Below, in pieces: positions 34,603-45,940 of a DNA stretch of 64,000 nucleotides. The stretch is taken from assembly GCA_950295325.1 (NCBI GenBank), contig OX485808.1, positions 7,316,501 to 7,380,500 on the forward strand. Reading direction: 5' to 3'. Each line of letters starts with the position of its first letter. Position 1 is the stretch's first letter. Origin of the DNA: Polytrichum commune (lineage: Eukaryota; Streptophyta; Polytrichopsida; Polytrichales; Polytrichaceae). A model generated the notes under the pieces. It searched no databases. It was not told the origin of the DNA and was given only the letters and a program-made list of their open reading frames with translations. The translations under genes were made by a program, and so were the position numbers.

Positions 34603-34764
34603 GGTCCTGTACTAGAAAGTGGAAGCACTCCACTTCTTCAGAGAGCACTTTGTGCAGAGAATGTCATCCGCGTGGATTCTGAAGATTCCATCACCAAGAT
34701 TGATCATGTGGTTCAAAAATGCGGTATCAAACACATGCTCAGCATGGAATTCTGTGTAATCTGA
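34603..34764 (+). pseudogene. Exon-like fragment, possibly RNA-dependent RNA polymerase
   Basis: After a TTTTTACAG acceptor a 53-codon frame runs to TGA. It opens GPVLESGSTPLLQRAL and continues ENVIRVDSEDSITKIDHVVQ. Plant RDR proteins have a GPxxExSNRVLR segment followed by a FxRVxFxDE segment, and the resemblance in order and spacing is suggestive only. The NRV core is not conserved. Confidence 0.3.
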
Positions 34765-34821
34765 GACGATTTGTGTTCTATGGTGTGTTCGCTTGTCCTG
34801 TTCTAGTCAACTGCATGTGCA

Positions 34822-34844
34822 GGGGTTTAGGGTTTAGGGTTTTA
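34822..34844. repeat. Short interstitial telomere-type repeat
   Basis: GGGTTTAGGGTTTAGGGTTTT, just over two plant telomere units; too short to suggest a former chromosome end. Confidence 0.6.
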
Positions 34845-35334
34845 GAACTTAGGTGTATGTTCTGCTCAAACTTCAGAATCTGCTGAGGTGTTTTCATTGC
34901 ATCCGTATAAGGTCCATGAAATTGAATTGGTTTCCTGAAAGGGAGGCCACACATATTTGTAAACTCCTGTTTTGAAATGGAATTCAGTGGGCCAAGGTAC
35001 AAGGAATTTTGGCCTTGACATGTGCCTAACCTTGAGGAGCTTGGTTCCAAGGGCGGTCCCTCTTTTTCTTGGTTAAAACTGTCCGTTTTTTCAACTTCGA
35101 ATGGAATCGGATGTTTGAAGCCTTACAAACCTGCAGTCCCGGATTGGAGTTGAAGCAGATGTTTATACTCAATAGAAGAGGGTCCAACCTTGAAACCAAA
35201 CTCCCCAAGGTTAGGCACATGTCAAGGCCCAGATTCTTTTACCTTTGACCCACTGAATTCCGTTTCAAAACCGGCATTCTCAAACATATCTGGCCTCTCT
35301 CAAAATGTGTCTATGGCATTAAATAGTCATCCAG

Positions 35335-35475
35335 GTCCTCTCAATCATGTTGACTATTGAGCCTAGATTGATTAACATATTTTGAGCAAGCAATCCAATT
35401 TTCTAATTTAACACATATCTTTTTGGTGCCAGTTCTTAAATTTACACCTAACCACATACCACTCAAATATAGGTG
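35335..35475 (+). repeat. Family B copy
   Basis: CAATCATGTTGACTATTGAG, CTAGATTG, ATTTTGAGCA, ACACATATCTTTTTGGTGCC, CCACTCAAATATAGGTGT. This is one of the better-preserved copies. Confidence 0.55.
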
Positions 35476-35825
35476 TACAGATTATTGTTGTGTAATTTGA
35501 TTCAAGCACATGTACTGTATTGAGTTTGAGTGCTCTTTCTGATGCGATGGAGTCGTTTTTATTTACGAACTTGAAATATGCACATGTGCAAATTGCAGCT
35601 AGTTTTATTGGAGATGAATCAGATTATCAACGATTTTGTGGACGTTCACGTGGAGGAGATTGATGGTATTTATTGCAGAGTACTATTGCTCCACCTCTCC
35701 TAAAGTCCACATTATCTTGCATTTGCCATTGAATCCTGTATGGAGACGTTGCAAAATACACCAAGTTCGGACTGGAGGGACACTCACATTAGTGTCAAAT
35801 AGTTGAATTGTGATGATAATGTCAG

Positions 35826-36506
35826 GATGAGAAGGGGGAAATTGTGCAGACCTTGGACAACTAACCAACTGATACAACTATTACTTAACTAGTTGCCTTT
35901 CGTAACTATAGTCGTTTGGGATTTGACTTGCCAAAAAATGTAGTTAACTATAGGTGTTCTAAATTTGGTCTACCAAAAAATCTAGTTAACTATAATTATA
36001 TATATCTAGTTAACTAAAGTTGAGCGCAACCTGTTCATGGAATTTTTTTGTGGTGTTGTGGTGTTGTGGTGTTGTGGTGTCACTAGTTTGGTATTTTCGT
36101 TGGCGGTGTACAGTACATGGAGATTGTTTTGGAGCCCAACACTTGAGTGATCGTATAAAGGTGATTCTTGATGATCCTTAGTGGCCCAAGCATATTAAAG
36201 ACCCTCAATTGAAACAAATCAAGAGGCAAACTTCTTCGAATTTGAAATTTTCTTAGTTAGCTATAGTTGTTCTTGAACCTTGCCTTAAGTTTTTCTAGTT
36301 AACTATAGTTGTTTCCCTGAAATGTATAGAAAAAATCTAGTTAACTATAATTATATTGGCAGTTGTCCAAGGTCTGAAATTGTGTGTGATGTGAATGAAA
36401 AAGCATTGGTTCACACTGATGGTGCTGGATGTGTATTGAAGAACCTGGCTAAGGTTTGTCAGGAGATTTCATTAAGGGTGTCAAAATGCCAGAGAAGGGC
36501 AAGCAG
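35826..36506 (+). pseudogene. Coding exon split by a hAT-like element; RdRP-like motif
   Basis: After a TAATGTCAG acceptor the frame DEKGEIV runs into the left target duplication. After the element and its second 8-bp repeat, the same frame continues at 36385 with CDVNEKALVHTDGAGC and KNLAKVCQEISLRVSK, and ends at AGCAG before GTGACG. Removing the element and one duplication leaves an open exon of about 48 codons. TDGxG followed by a few residues and LA is a conserved feature of plant RNA-dependent RNA polymerases (TDGxGxISxxLA), best in the RDR3-5 type. The match is short and the ISxD part is lost, so identity is tentative. I find no catalytic DxDGD loop in the window. Confidence 0.4.
35847..36376 (-). 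mobile_element. hAT-like nonautonomous element, copy 2
   Basis: Ends CAGACCTTGGACAACT and AGTTGTCCAAGGTCTG are perfect inverted complements. Flanks are AAATTGTG at 35839-35846 and 36377-36384, a perfect 8-bp target duplication, as in hAT elements. It is inverted relative to 24476-25044 and shares its internal segments. A GTTGTGGT mini-repeat (36045-36082) lies within. Confidence 0.85.
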
Positions 36507-37014
36507 GTGACGCCCATAACTCTGGTGGGTTTCTATGTATCATTGTAGGTTTCTAGGACTTGTAGGAATTTGTCTTGTTCATAACATAATCAAATCTTGT
36601 AAAGACCTTACTCATTAGTCAATAGTTGATACCTCATTAGAGTTCTCTGTAAAATTTCTCAAAGAGGGGTGACCTTCTTTAAGAAAACTTTCTATTAAGA
36701 GTTCATTAGCTCATTGTCCATTGGAGCCTATTTTAAAAGCGGGTGCAAATTTTGGGACCTCCTCTTCTCACTTCTCAAACTTTGAGAGAATTGTAGGATC
36801 TAAAATAGGGTATGCGTATGGGACCTGTCATTCTAAATCCCGGACTGGCCTATGCAAGGCTAGTTTGGCCCACCCATCCTAGAAAGTTGGCTTTTAATAG
36901 CCCGGCACCACTCTTTGTGAATGATAATTTAAGCATTAAGAAAACTTGGGTGACTTTGTGTTAATCCTTATGAATTCAAAGTTTGGGACTAATCCCATGG
37001 TTTCATCTCCTTTA

Positions 37015-38062
37015 GGGCCACTTCACACACGAGCCAAGAGCTGCGACTATGAAATTGTGAGAGCCCAAAAGAAAGTGTCTAAACGCCATCCCAACACACC
37101 TCCAAAATCATGTAGTGTGAAGTCATGTGTGACCGGGCCCTCAACCAAATGCTATTTCAATGAATTTCTATTCATTAGAATAAATCAACGGTTGTGAGCG
37201 TTCGGAGTGCCATGGTCTCCCGGTTTTGTGTTAGGCCTACCTCCAAGAGGTGGTTTGTGAAAATAGTCCAAGTGACCATGAAACATGATCCATTCGATAC
37301 CATGTAGGAATCCATGTATACTCTACATCCATCTTGCATTCACATACTCCGTCGGTCCCTCAAGCGTAGTGTGAAGCGAACTTGGACCGGCTCCGTCTTT
37401 TCCACCAATGAGAGTGCTTGAAGTGTGATGGTCACGGGTTCAGTCTCGTGTGTGAAGTGAGGGCCACTTCACACATGAGCCAAGAGCCGTGACCTTGTAA
37501 TGGTGAGGACCCTTGACTCTCATCCAAAGGCCGTACCATGAGTGTTGGGAAAGCCATTTTATGTAGCCTTTGGCCCTCAAGCATAGTGTGAAGTGAGAAT
37601 GAACCATGTTGCGGGACCATTGCATATTTTGTTGGCGGAAAAAGAGGGGAGGATTTGGTTTAATATAATATGTCTCCAAGTTTATTAATTTAAGATAACT
37701 ACTTGGTGGTGTTTGTCTGTCTTGGAATCTGTCTTGGAATCTGTCCTGGAATCTGCCATGCAGTCTGTCCTGAAACCTGTCCTGCTGGAAAAAATATTAA
37801 AAAAGTCATGGTCTCCCAGAATTTGCGTCAAGCCCACCTCTTGGAGGTGGGTCTGACGCAAATTCCGGTAGACCATGCACCCTTATCCACAACTAGCCAT
37901 GTAGGACTCCATGTAGACTTTTCATCCACCAACTTTTCTTTGGGCCTTTAGGCCTTCACCTCCTAGTGTGAAGTGAACTTGGACGGTCTCCGCCTTTTCG
38001 ACCAATGAGAGCTCCTACATTGCCATGGTCAAGGGCCTTCAGCCTTGTGCGTGAAGTGGCCC
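37015..38062. mobile_element. Composite PIF/Harbinger-like MITE, two units
   Basis: TTA flanks both sides (37012-37014 and 38063-38065). The left end is GGGCCACTTCACACACGAG and the right end GTGCGTGAAGTGGCCC. Unit one ends near 37460 (GTGTGTGAAGTGA) and unit two begins at once with GGGCCACTTCACACATGAG. Unit one resembles 23066-23540; unit two is a more diverged subfamily with its own inner inverted repeat around 37800-37870 (GACGCAAATT type). Confidence 0.8.
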
Positions 38063-38504
38063 TTACTTTACGAATAACTCTATTGTTGCCTAACTTTGGG
38101 CTTGAAGTCTTCTCCCATCTACCAAGGCCGAATTGAAGGGGGGCGCCCCAAAAGGAATAATGCTCAGGTTTTTGGGATGATCTAAAAGTTATTCCATTTG
38201 CACCAGGGGACTACATTAGCTACTCAAAAGTGTTATACACACGTCAACATAGTTATTCAATTGTGCACTGCTCTAGTGACAGGATTACCCATTGATTATG
38301 CAAGTGCCTATATTTTACAATGGCAATGTGTGGAAGGGAGTTCTTCTGGTTACTGCCTAGTATGAAAAACAGACTTGTTATTTATGTGTTGAGTATGGGC
38401 TCCCTTGACACCATTTGTTTGATTGGCAAAATTTAACACATATTACACTTATCCTTAAACTCAATGGGATCCTTATTGTTGGGAGTTGATCCCCTATTAT
38501 TTTC

Positions 38505-38720
38505 CATTGGTTGTTTTGCATATAAACTCCATAATAGCTTTCCAATGTGTGGTGTATGCCGGAGATAGTGTTTGAGTTTGAATGTAGAGCAACCTATTTC
38601 CGTACATTGGGGGTCAAACTTTTTTAAGCACCTCATGACATGCAAAAATGAAATTGACCCTCCATGAACCAATATAATGTTCCCAAAGTCCATAATTGCT
38701 TTGTTTTTATGGCATTTTGT
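38505..38720. repeat. Relative of the NEK-intron foldback
   Basis: GTTTTGCATATAAACTCC, TGTGGTGTATGCCGGAG, GAGCAACCTATTTCC, ATTGGGGGTCAAAC and TTGACCCTCCATGAACCAAT follow the order of the left arm and centre of 7375-7680. Confidence 0.55.
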
Positions 38721-40899
38721 GGATCTACACCAAGCCAACCTTGGATATTCAAGGGTTCTAAGGTAACTGGGTTGAAGTGCACGTCCCCCTTGAACTGCAC
38801 AATCAATTTTTCCTTGACAAAGTTGGAAAAGACCCGCGTTGTGTGGTTGGGAAGCACCTAGTTCTTGTCCCCCTTGACCATCTTGGACTTTGGACTTCAA
38901 GTAATTGCACCCTACCTCCCGCATAAGAGCAACCATGGATTCACTAGTGAACTTGTACTCACCCTTGAATGCCCTCCAATGATGTTCGTTGACCTCCCCA
39001 TTGATAATGATGTTCATTTAAGGCACAAACTTGTTGAGTTCTTGGACGATCGTGGTATTTTTTGTCCTCTTCACAGTCAATTCCTTCATTATATAGCATG
39101 AGGGAAGGAAGACTTTGGGTTTAAAGAACACGATCTTGGGACGTGCCCAACATCTCTTTAGGGTTAGTGTTACATGGAGGATGTGGGATGCGGCCTTTCC
39201 CATTCTGTCTATGTGAAACCATGTAGAGTCCTAAAAAAACTCCTTCACCAGAGGCCTCATCTGCTTGAAATTTGGTGGTTGGATCAATGAGATGCCCCGT
39301 CTTGTGTTTCTTGAACATCTCCTTCCAATATTTCCAAATGACATATGAAGAGGTTATAAGGTAGATCCCCCCTTGAGCTCATTTGTACTTCTTTTGCTTG
39401 TGACAAGCGTTATTGATAGAAGAAAACTTGTTGATCATTTGATATATGAAATATTGTGTGCAACACACATGAGAGGCTTGGTTACTAGTAGAAAATGAAG
39501 GACATGTGAAGATTGATTGAATTGTTTGGGTTGATTGCCCCAAATTAAGATTACACAATTTGGGATGATCGACCCAAACAATGACCCTTATTGTGCTCAC
39601 CAAGCTTTGACTACAAAAATTGCAATTTGGGTTGGAGGACCAAAACATTATTCACCTACCACTTGAGGTTCTTGCCTTTGACAATTTCTCTTTTCCTATG
39701 TGGTCTCCCATAGAACTTCCAAACCTCCTGAAGAGCCATAATATTGTGAATACAAGAAGCTTGGTACGCCCTCTTCTTATTGCCCATGTTAAAATATCTC
39801 AATATGCAACTTAATCTCGTATCATTGTCTGAACAAATTACAAGTGCATTCCATAGATAGATAGATAGAAACTCCGGTCCCTTTTAGGGGCCGGCGTGAA
39901 TAGAGTGTCCGTTCGTAATGCCAACAACTCGATGCCCACAGGACATGGGGAAGCTGGGACAAGACTACTCTCCTCTTTCGAGGATGGAGTGCATTCCATA
40001 CCTACATCTTCTTCTATCCGTTTGGATCCTCCCAACCTAGTCATCAACTAGATTTTGTTGCCTGCCTCCACACTGCGTTGGCTACCAATCAACTAGAAAT
40101 TTCATTTCTCAAATGTGGCCCACATATCTTGTGTGGGCATTTTCTTCTACCCCTTAGGCATGACAACAATGGTTTGCATGTCGTCTTTGAACTGTTCCCT
40201 CACTACTTGAGCAATTATTTAGTCAATGTATGCATCCTCCTTGGCCTGCACGTATTTCTCAAGTGGTGCCAAATGGCAGTTGATGTCAGACTTGAAATCT
40301 CTTCCCATGAAGAAATAGTGCAGAGATTTGTTGAGAAAATGTTTACAATCTTTTGGATTACAGATGCATCAACCTCCTGCCCGTGTTTGGGCATATGCAG
40401 CTCGGGGGAGATGAGCTCATTAGTCATCCCCAAAATCTCTCTCATCCTCTGCAACAAAGAGTTTTGCCTACTATTGGTAAGTGTCTACAGATCATTGTTA
40501 ACATGCACCTCCATTACAAAGGTTCTTTTGGATTTTATAAGGAAAATTTTAGGTTTCTCATAGCATGTATTCTTGAAGAACCTACATTTTTGTATTGTGG
40601 CTTGTCTTCGCGCCATTTGTTGGCACTTGTTTTGCCCTGCTAGACCTTATTTAGGGCGTTTACTGCAAGTTTTAGTTTACAAAACCTACTTGTCACTTTG
40701 GTGTTTGCGACAATGTCATCAATGAAGTTTGACTTCGGTTTCACAATCTCGGGGTCTATGCATGATTCCTAATGTACATTGAATCAAATGGTACAAAGAA
40801 TTGGTGCATGAATGTGGTGACAATTGTTACTCCAAGCGAAACAACAAACCATAAGATTGGCCGGATGGGTGTACTACTCTAGTGCCTTCAAACAATAAC
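38721..40899. other. Gene-poor stretch with long open frames of no known family
   Basis: A 194-codon frame (38433-39017, -) and a 161-codon frame (40078-40563, +) are the longest. The first overlaps a repeat and neither matches a family I know. They could be decayed retroelement gag or spacer sequence. A truncated SINE sits at 39856-39987. Confidence 0.35.
39856..39987 (-). mobile_element. 5'-truncated tRNA-derived SINE copy
   Basis: This is the inverted 3' third of the SINE at 48721-49091: the (TAGA)n tail, GAAACTCCGGTCCCTTTT, GGGCCGGCGTGAATA, GTGTCCGTTCGTAATGCCAA and CTCCTCTTTCGAGGATGGA. It is flanked by a perfect 13-bp direct repeat AGTGCATTCCATA at 39843-39855 and 39988-40000. The left duplication runs straight into the tail, as expected for target-primed insertion. 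Confidence 0.88.
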
Positions 40900-41430
40900 C
40901 TTCTAATTCCTATAATGCTGAAAACTAATGTAGAGCTTGATATAGAGGATTAATGTAGAACAGTGTTGCATGACATGCAAAATACTATTATATAACATAT
41001 AGAACATTACTGCATAACACACTGAATCTTAATACAACGCACGAATGCATAATACTTATGTACAAGACTAATGCAGAGTTTAATACAAAACATTAGAGTA
41101 AAGCCTAACACCAAACCTAATGCAGAGGAATAATGCTAAACATAGTGTAGGAGAGTAATGTAGAAGGCTGATGCATGAAACTAATACAAAGTTTAATGTA
41201 AAATCTAATGCATGAAACTAATATAGATGGTTATTACAGCTGAATGATGCAGGACATAATGTAGAAGTCTAATGTATGAGACTGATGTAGGAGACTAATG
41301 CAAATTCTAATGCAAAATGTAATACATAATACTAAGATAGAAGATTAATGTAGAGGATTGATCCAACAATAATGCAAAACTAACATATAAATTAGTGTAA
41401 AGACTAAGAAAAGAACTAATGGAGTAAGAG
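40900..41430. repeat. Degenerate short-period TAATGCA/TAATGTAGA repeats
   Basis: The words CTAATGCA, TAATGTAGA, ACTAATACA and AAATCTAATGCA recur dozens of times at loose intervals of about 10-20 bases. The array is strongly decayed and has no coding potential. Confidence 0.6.
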
Positions 41431-41839
41431 ATTAAGTAACAATTTATATATTTTAGAATTTAGAATTTCAAAGCTAATGCAACTAAACAATAACGTTTTT
41501 TTTTCAATAGGGTTCAAAAACCCTTTTATTCAACATTCATAGAGTTCATAAATTCTTTTGTACATCATTTTTATTTCTATCTTTCAACAACTCTTTACAT
41601 CTACTTACATCAAGAGGAGGGAGAAATGAGTAGTCCTAACCACAAGAATGAGAAAAAAATAAAAAATAAAAATATCCATGCTCCCTTCGGGGAACTACCC
41701 CTTCCAACCACCAAGCCTTCTCGACCGTAAATCTAATCATACCTACATCTAACGGTTGGCATTTACGGCCGCCACCACTCTAGCTGTTATTTTCTAAACC
41801 CCTAGATCCAACGGTCTTGGTTTACCAACCATTTAATTC

Positions 41840-42130
41840 AACGGCCTTTATTCGTTTGACTTCATCCGCTTAACATCATCATCCGTTCGGTATTGTCTTA
41901 CGTTTATGCCTTCATCCGCTCGACAGCTTATCCGTTTGACATCATCATCCGTTCATTGTTGTCCTATGTTCGACATGACCTACGTTGTCATTCATTCATC
42001 ATTTGACGTCATTCTACGTTGTCCATCATCCATTTAACGTTGTCATTCGTCGTCCTACATCCATTTGATGTTGTTATTCACTCTCCTTCATTTATTCGAC
42101 GTTGTCTTTTACTTCCCTTCATCCATTATC
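41840..42130. repeat. Degenerate CATC/CGTTTGACGTTGTC repeats
   Basis: Words such as TTCATCCG, TTTGACATCATC, CATTTAACGTTGTCATTC and CATTTGATGTTGTTATTC recur with a period near 20-35 bases. Confidence 0.55.
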
Positions 42131-42384
42131 TATATTTCTTCATATTAACTAATTGATCTAAATTTCATTTCTATTCACTAACTTCCTTTTTATTTAGACC
42201 ATGAACCTAAAACCAACCGCAAACGGTTTGATTAATTCACGCGGGCAAATGATAACTTATTTCTAAAAAATATAAAATAATTGAGAAGATTTTACATACA
42301 CCCGCGTAGTAACTTCTTCTTTATATCCGCCTATAGATTATTCATGCTTTAACACTAGCTCAATTTGGAATAGCACCAGTTAAT

Positions 42385-42420
42385 GTAACCAACCGGATTC
42401 GAACCCGGATTGGTCCTGAC
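42385..42420 (-). other. tRNA-like B box (isolated)
   Basis: On - the sequence CCGGGTTCGAATCCGG contains the exact B-box GGTTCGAATCC with a self-complementary stem. I could not build a full cloverleaf or place an A box at normal distance, so this is a tRNA or SINE relic at best. Confidence 0.3.
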
Positions 42421-42838
42421 ATAATACCAGTTTCTTATATAACTTGCATCTATAGACGATGTTTCAAAACCTAGTAACCACCTATATATTGAGTATTTCT
42501 AATAACTAACTTCCTTGTTTCTGTAGATTGTGTGCCTTAACTCAACCCATGAGCAGTTTGAGTGGCTCACATGTGTCGACCATTTGCGAGACACTCTGTG
42601 AGTATAATGGACCAAAAATCTCGCAGCTACGTTGGCAAGTGATGTTCCATTGGATTGTACGGTTATAAGTTCTATATTAGTTATTAGATCTACTTTATAA
42701 TTAATTATTTTAGGATGATTACCAACCTCAAAGTGGACTTTTGGCAGGAAAACGTATTGTTAGTGTGGCATTGAGAGTGAGGAAGACCTAGTATGGCACT
42801 AGAAGTAATAAAATACAAAAGAATGTAGATAAGAAGAA

Positions 42839-43349
42839 TTACACCTTGTAGGATTTACAACGCTCGCCATTAGTACGGGTTGGAAAGTATGTGCCATCGA
42901 AGGTGGCCAACTGAACATAGTTATTGGGGTATGTTGCTATCACCCAATATGGCCCGAGCCAAAGGGCATTGAACTTCCCTGGGAATTCTAACCATTTTGC
43001 ATCTTGGAGCATCACCAATGTGCTTGGGATCAATTCACGTTTTTTTGTGTTACTTATCACAAGCAACCTTACGATGTCGTTGCATCGTTTCTACATGTTG
43101 CACGCTAAGGCGTCGGGATTCCTTGAGACCCTCTAACATGAGTGTGCAGTCTTGAATGTCATTTTTTATGAATGTAAGAAATGCCTTCTCCCACATGCCA
43201 ATACACCAATGTTCAATGTACTTGGAACGCTTGAATATCCCATCCCCCCACCGGATGTCACCAAGATCCTCTTCCATATTAGCCTCGAATTCCATAACAA
43301 CGGTTGTTTTCAACTCAGAAACATTGAATACAAAAAACAACACAAACAA
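42839..43349 (-). pseudogene. Ty3/gypsy integrase C-terminal remnant
   Basis: On - the upper part (43349-43053) has a basic helical stretch (ESRRLSVQHVETMQRHRKVACDK region). A frame change leads into 43066-42839, with LVMLQDAKWLEFPGKFNALW, LGPYWV, YVQLATFDG and NGERCKSY. The pattern PGKFxxxWLGPY..VxLxxxDG..NGxRxKxY is the C-terminal tail of integrase in plant gypsy polyproteins. The frame break and absence of the catalytic core mean it is dead. Confidence 0.75.
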
Positions 43350-44775
43350 AGAGAGTGAATGGAAACAAAGTCAAACCATTTTATGATATGAACAAAAGGT
43401 ACTTGTGCCCAAAATGAAACTTTTGAAAGCCAAATATCTAGTTCGACCTCTTTGACATCGACTGTGGAAAACTTGAAAGAGTGACACAACATCATGCTAG
43501 AATTCCACCACTTTAGCTAATGGGTCTTTGTATTTTACATGAACCGCCGATGTGGCAATTTTTTGGAGCTTCTTTAATATCATCTCAAGCTTCACATTAA
43601 GGCTCCAATGCTTATTGATTTGCTTGAACAAACATTGTAATATCATGGATGGGTTCTTTTGATAAAGTCTTCTCTTAAAATGCCTATACATGAAATGAAC
43701 ATGAAGAGGTCAAAGCAACTAACCTCAAGTATGACCCTAAACCGTGGAGGTGACAATGTCAAGCTAGTGTGTGTGGACCGGTTCCACTGTAACCAGTTGC
43801 GAGCACACTCCCATACTTGAATTAATCCAGGAATAGCTAACTCTATTGAATCAACATTATCCACATAGCAAGACATAGCAAACCTGAACATGAACAAAAG
43901 TAGTTCAAAAAATCCAGAAACCATCTGAACTACTGTCAAAGGGGTTGTTGAAAAGCTAACCACCAAGAGATTGAGAGTTGTACTAACACGCCGGAATTGG
44001 CACCAAAAAATTAGGAGCTGCTGACAGGGCTCATAATTTGTACTAACTACATAAGATTAAAAGCTACTAATGGAGATCAAAAGTTGTGCTAACTACCAAG
44101 AGATTGATGGGTTGATCACACCCGCCAGATCTGACACCATCCGTTGGCATCTCTGGTTGTAATAGTGTGAAAAGTGGTGGGACAACATCTATTTCTCAAC
44201 ATAATCCACAACAATTTCACAGTTGGAACTGGACGGAAATTTTGGTGTGATTGGGGCATGAAAGCTCCACCAGCACCGAAATAAGAAGCTATACTAACTA
44301 ATAGAGATCAGAAACTACTAACATCGATTAGAAGCGGCATTGACTAACAAAAATCAGAAGCTACACTAACTAACAACGATTAGGAATTGTACTAAATTGA
44401 CAAAGATTGTAAAAGATTGCTCCTAGCGGAGCGTCTTTCACCATATTTGAAGATCGTTTGAATGATGTTTATAGTCCATGAAGCCAAGAAACCCTCTGTA
44501 GTCACCAAATTAAATAGCTTTGGATCCGTTCACGTAGGTCATTTGCAACCCATTTTAAAAGCTCAAGTTTTAACACTAGGGCCACATACTTTTACAACGG
44601 GCCCCAAGAAACATCCCCATACAATCCTGCAATATATCTTACACTCCATCAACTCCAGTACATTAGTAAATTAACTTGAAGTCTTAAATTTGCCTGTGTC
44701 ATGCATATGTCACACACATGCAGACTGCAGTTTATAACATTTGATTATAAGTTAGAGGTGATGCACGGGATTTAT
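43350..44775. other. Uncharacterised repeat-like DNA
   Basis: Frames at 43497-43691 and 43643-43966 (-) overlap in different phases. They may be further retroelement debris upstream of the integrase relic but show no diagnostic motif. Variants of GCTACACTAACTAACA recur around 44290-44400. Confidence 0.35.
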
Positions 44776-44790
44776 GGTCAGAGCATGATC

Positions 44791-44897
44791 ACATCTTCTT
44801 CTTCTTCTTCTTCTTCTTCTTTCTTTTTTTTTTTTTTTTTTTTTGGCACAAACATGATCACACGTTGTGAGTGTTTGGGGGGGGGGGGGGGGGGGAT
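44791..44897. repeat. (TTC)n, T-run and G-run cluster
   Basis: A TTC array of about ten units runs into a T-run of about 20. It is separated by some 33 bases from a G-run of about 20 ending where a family A copy begins. Confidence 0.85.
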
Positions 44898-45115
44898 TTT
44901 TGGGCATCATCAGTTGAAATCCTAGTGTTTCCAAGTCCAACCAGTTACACGTTGACTCAACTAGTTACATTTTGGAAAAAGAACTTTGGGTTTCTTTATT
45001 TAATTGGGGTATATTGTAAATTCTTCTAATACGGTTGGTAAATTTTCGTGAAGCCTTGAACTTCAACCGTTTATTTTTCAAACTCAACTGGATCATATGT
45101 AACTACACTAGGTTG
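44893..45115 (-). repeat. Family A, copy 6 (inverted)
   Basis: GGGGATTTTTGGGCATCATC, TCCTAGTGTTTCCAAGTCCA, ACCAGTTACACGTTGAC, AATTTTCGTGAAGCCTTGAA and TTATTTTTCAAACTCAACTG in order. Confidence 0.75.
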
Positions 45116-45794
45116 TCTAATTAGTGTGGGTTACGATTCGGAGTTATGCGTTGCTATAAGTTTTTACCGAGGTTATCGGTTTTTTACCAACTTAGTTATA
45201 TCATATTCTTCGGTGTGCATATTAACTACACTAAATATGATGTTTAGTGTCATATGGTATTTTACGTCACTATGGTAATTTTTTGGATTCATGTTAGCAT
45301 TTTGTGTACAACTATTAACATGTGATCATGCTCTGAGCATGAATCCCAGCATGCAAGTACATCACATGTCTAACTCTCATAATAATACTCTAAACTCCCT
45401 AGTATCACACATGTGGCAACCAAATTGCACGTGATATTACAGAGTTTTGTAGTGTTATAACACAAAGTGCAACATTTTAATGATGTAATCTCTAACATTG
45501 ATGACAATGTGATGCGTGTGGTTTGCATCCTTTGGTAGATTATTTGAATGTCAAACCCCATGATATATGAGAGGGAGATGTCATAATAAGGAGGGAGTAT
45601 TAAACTAAGCACATCCGTTCCCTGAGTTTAAGGATACAAGAGAGGAGATGACATTACATATGGTGACATTATGAAGTTTAAGGCGTACACTAAGATTTTC
45701 ATTTTAAGTTTCGAAATTGGAGTTAAATCCATGTAAATGTCATACAAGATAGTCAAAGTGAAGTTTTCTCTTCCTTTGTAAGTGATGACATAGG

Positions 45795-45940
45795 TCTTCC
45801 CAAGCTTATGAATCATTGAACCTAGATCGGTGACTATATTTTGAGCACATAGTCTAATCTCATTATCACAAATGCCTTTTTTTGCATGAGTTCTTAACTA
45901 CAACTCAACCAATAGCCACTCAAATATAAGGGTTGTGCAC
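45795..45940 (+). repeat. Family B copy
   Basis: AATCATTGAACCTAGATCGG, ATTTTGAGCACATAGTCTAA, CCACTCAAATATAAGGGT in family order. Confidence 0.55.

Noticed and set aside
34822-34844. Former telomere or chromosome fusion point
   Set aside because: Only about three telomere units; such telo-box strings are common near plant genes.
38433-39017. 194-codon open frame on -
   Set aside because: It overlaps a foldback relative, has no domain or motif I recognise and no splice or codon signal; length alone is not enough in a repeat-rich region.
40078-40563. 161-codon open frame on +
   Set aside because: No family resemblance, and an overlapping frame in another phase (40353-40643) is equally open.
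42385-42420. tRNA gene
   Set aside because: Only the T-arm/B box is convincing; no acceptor stem, D arm or anticodon arm could be drawn.
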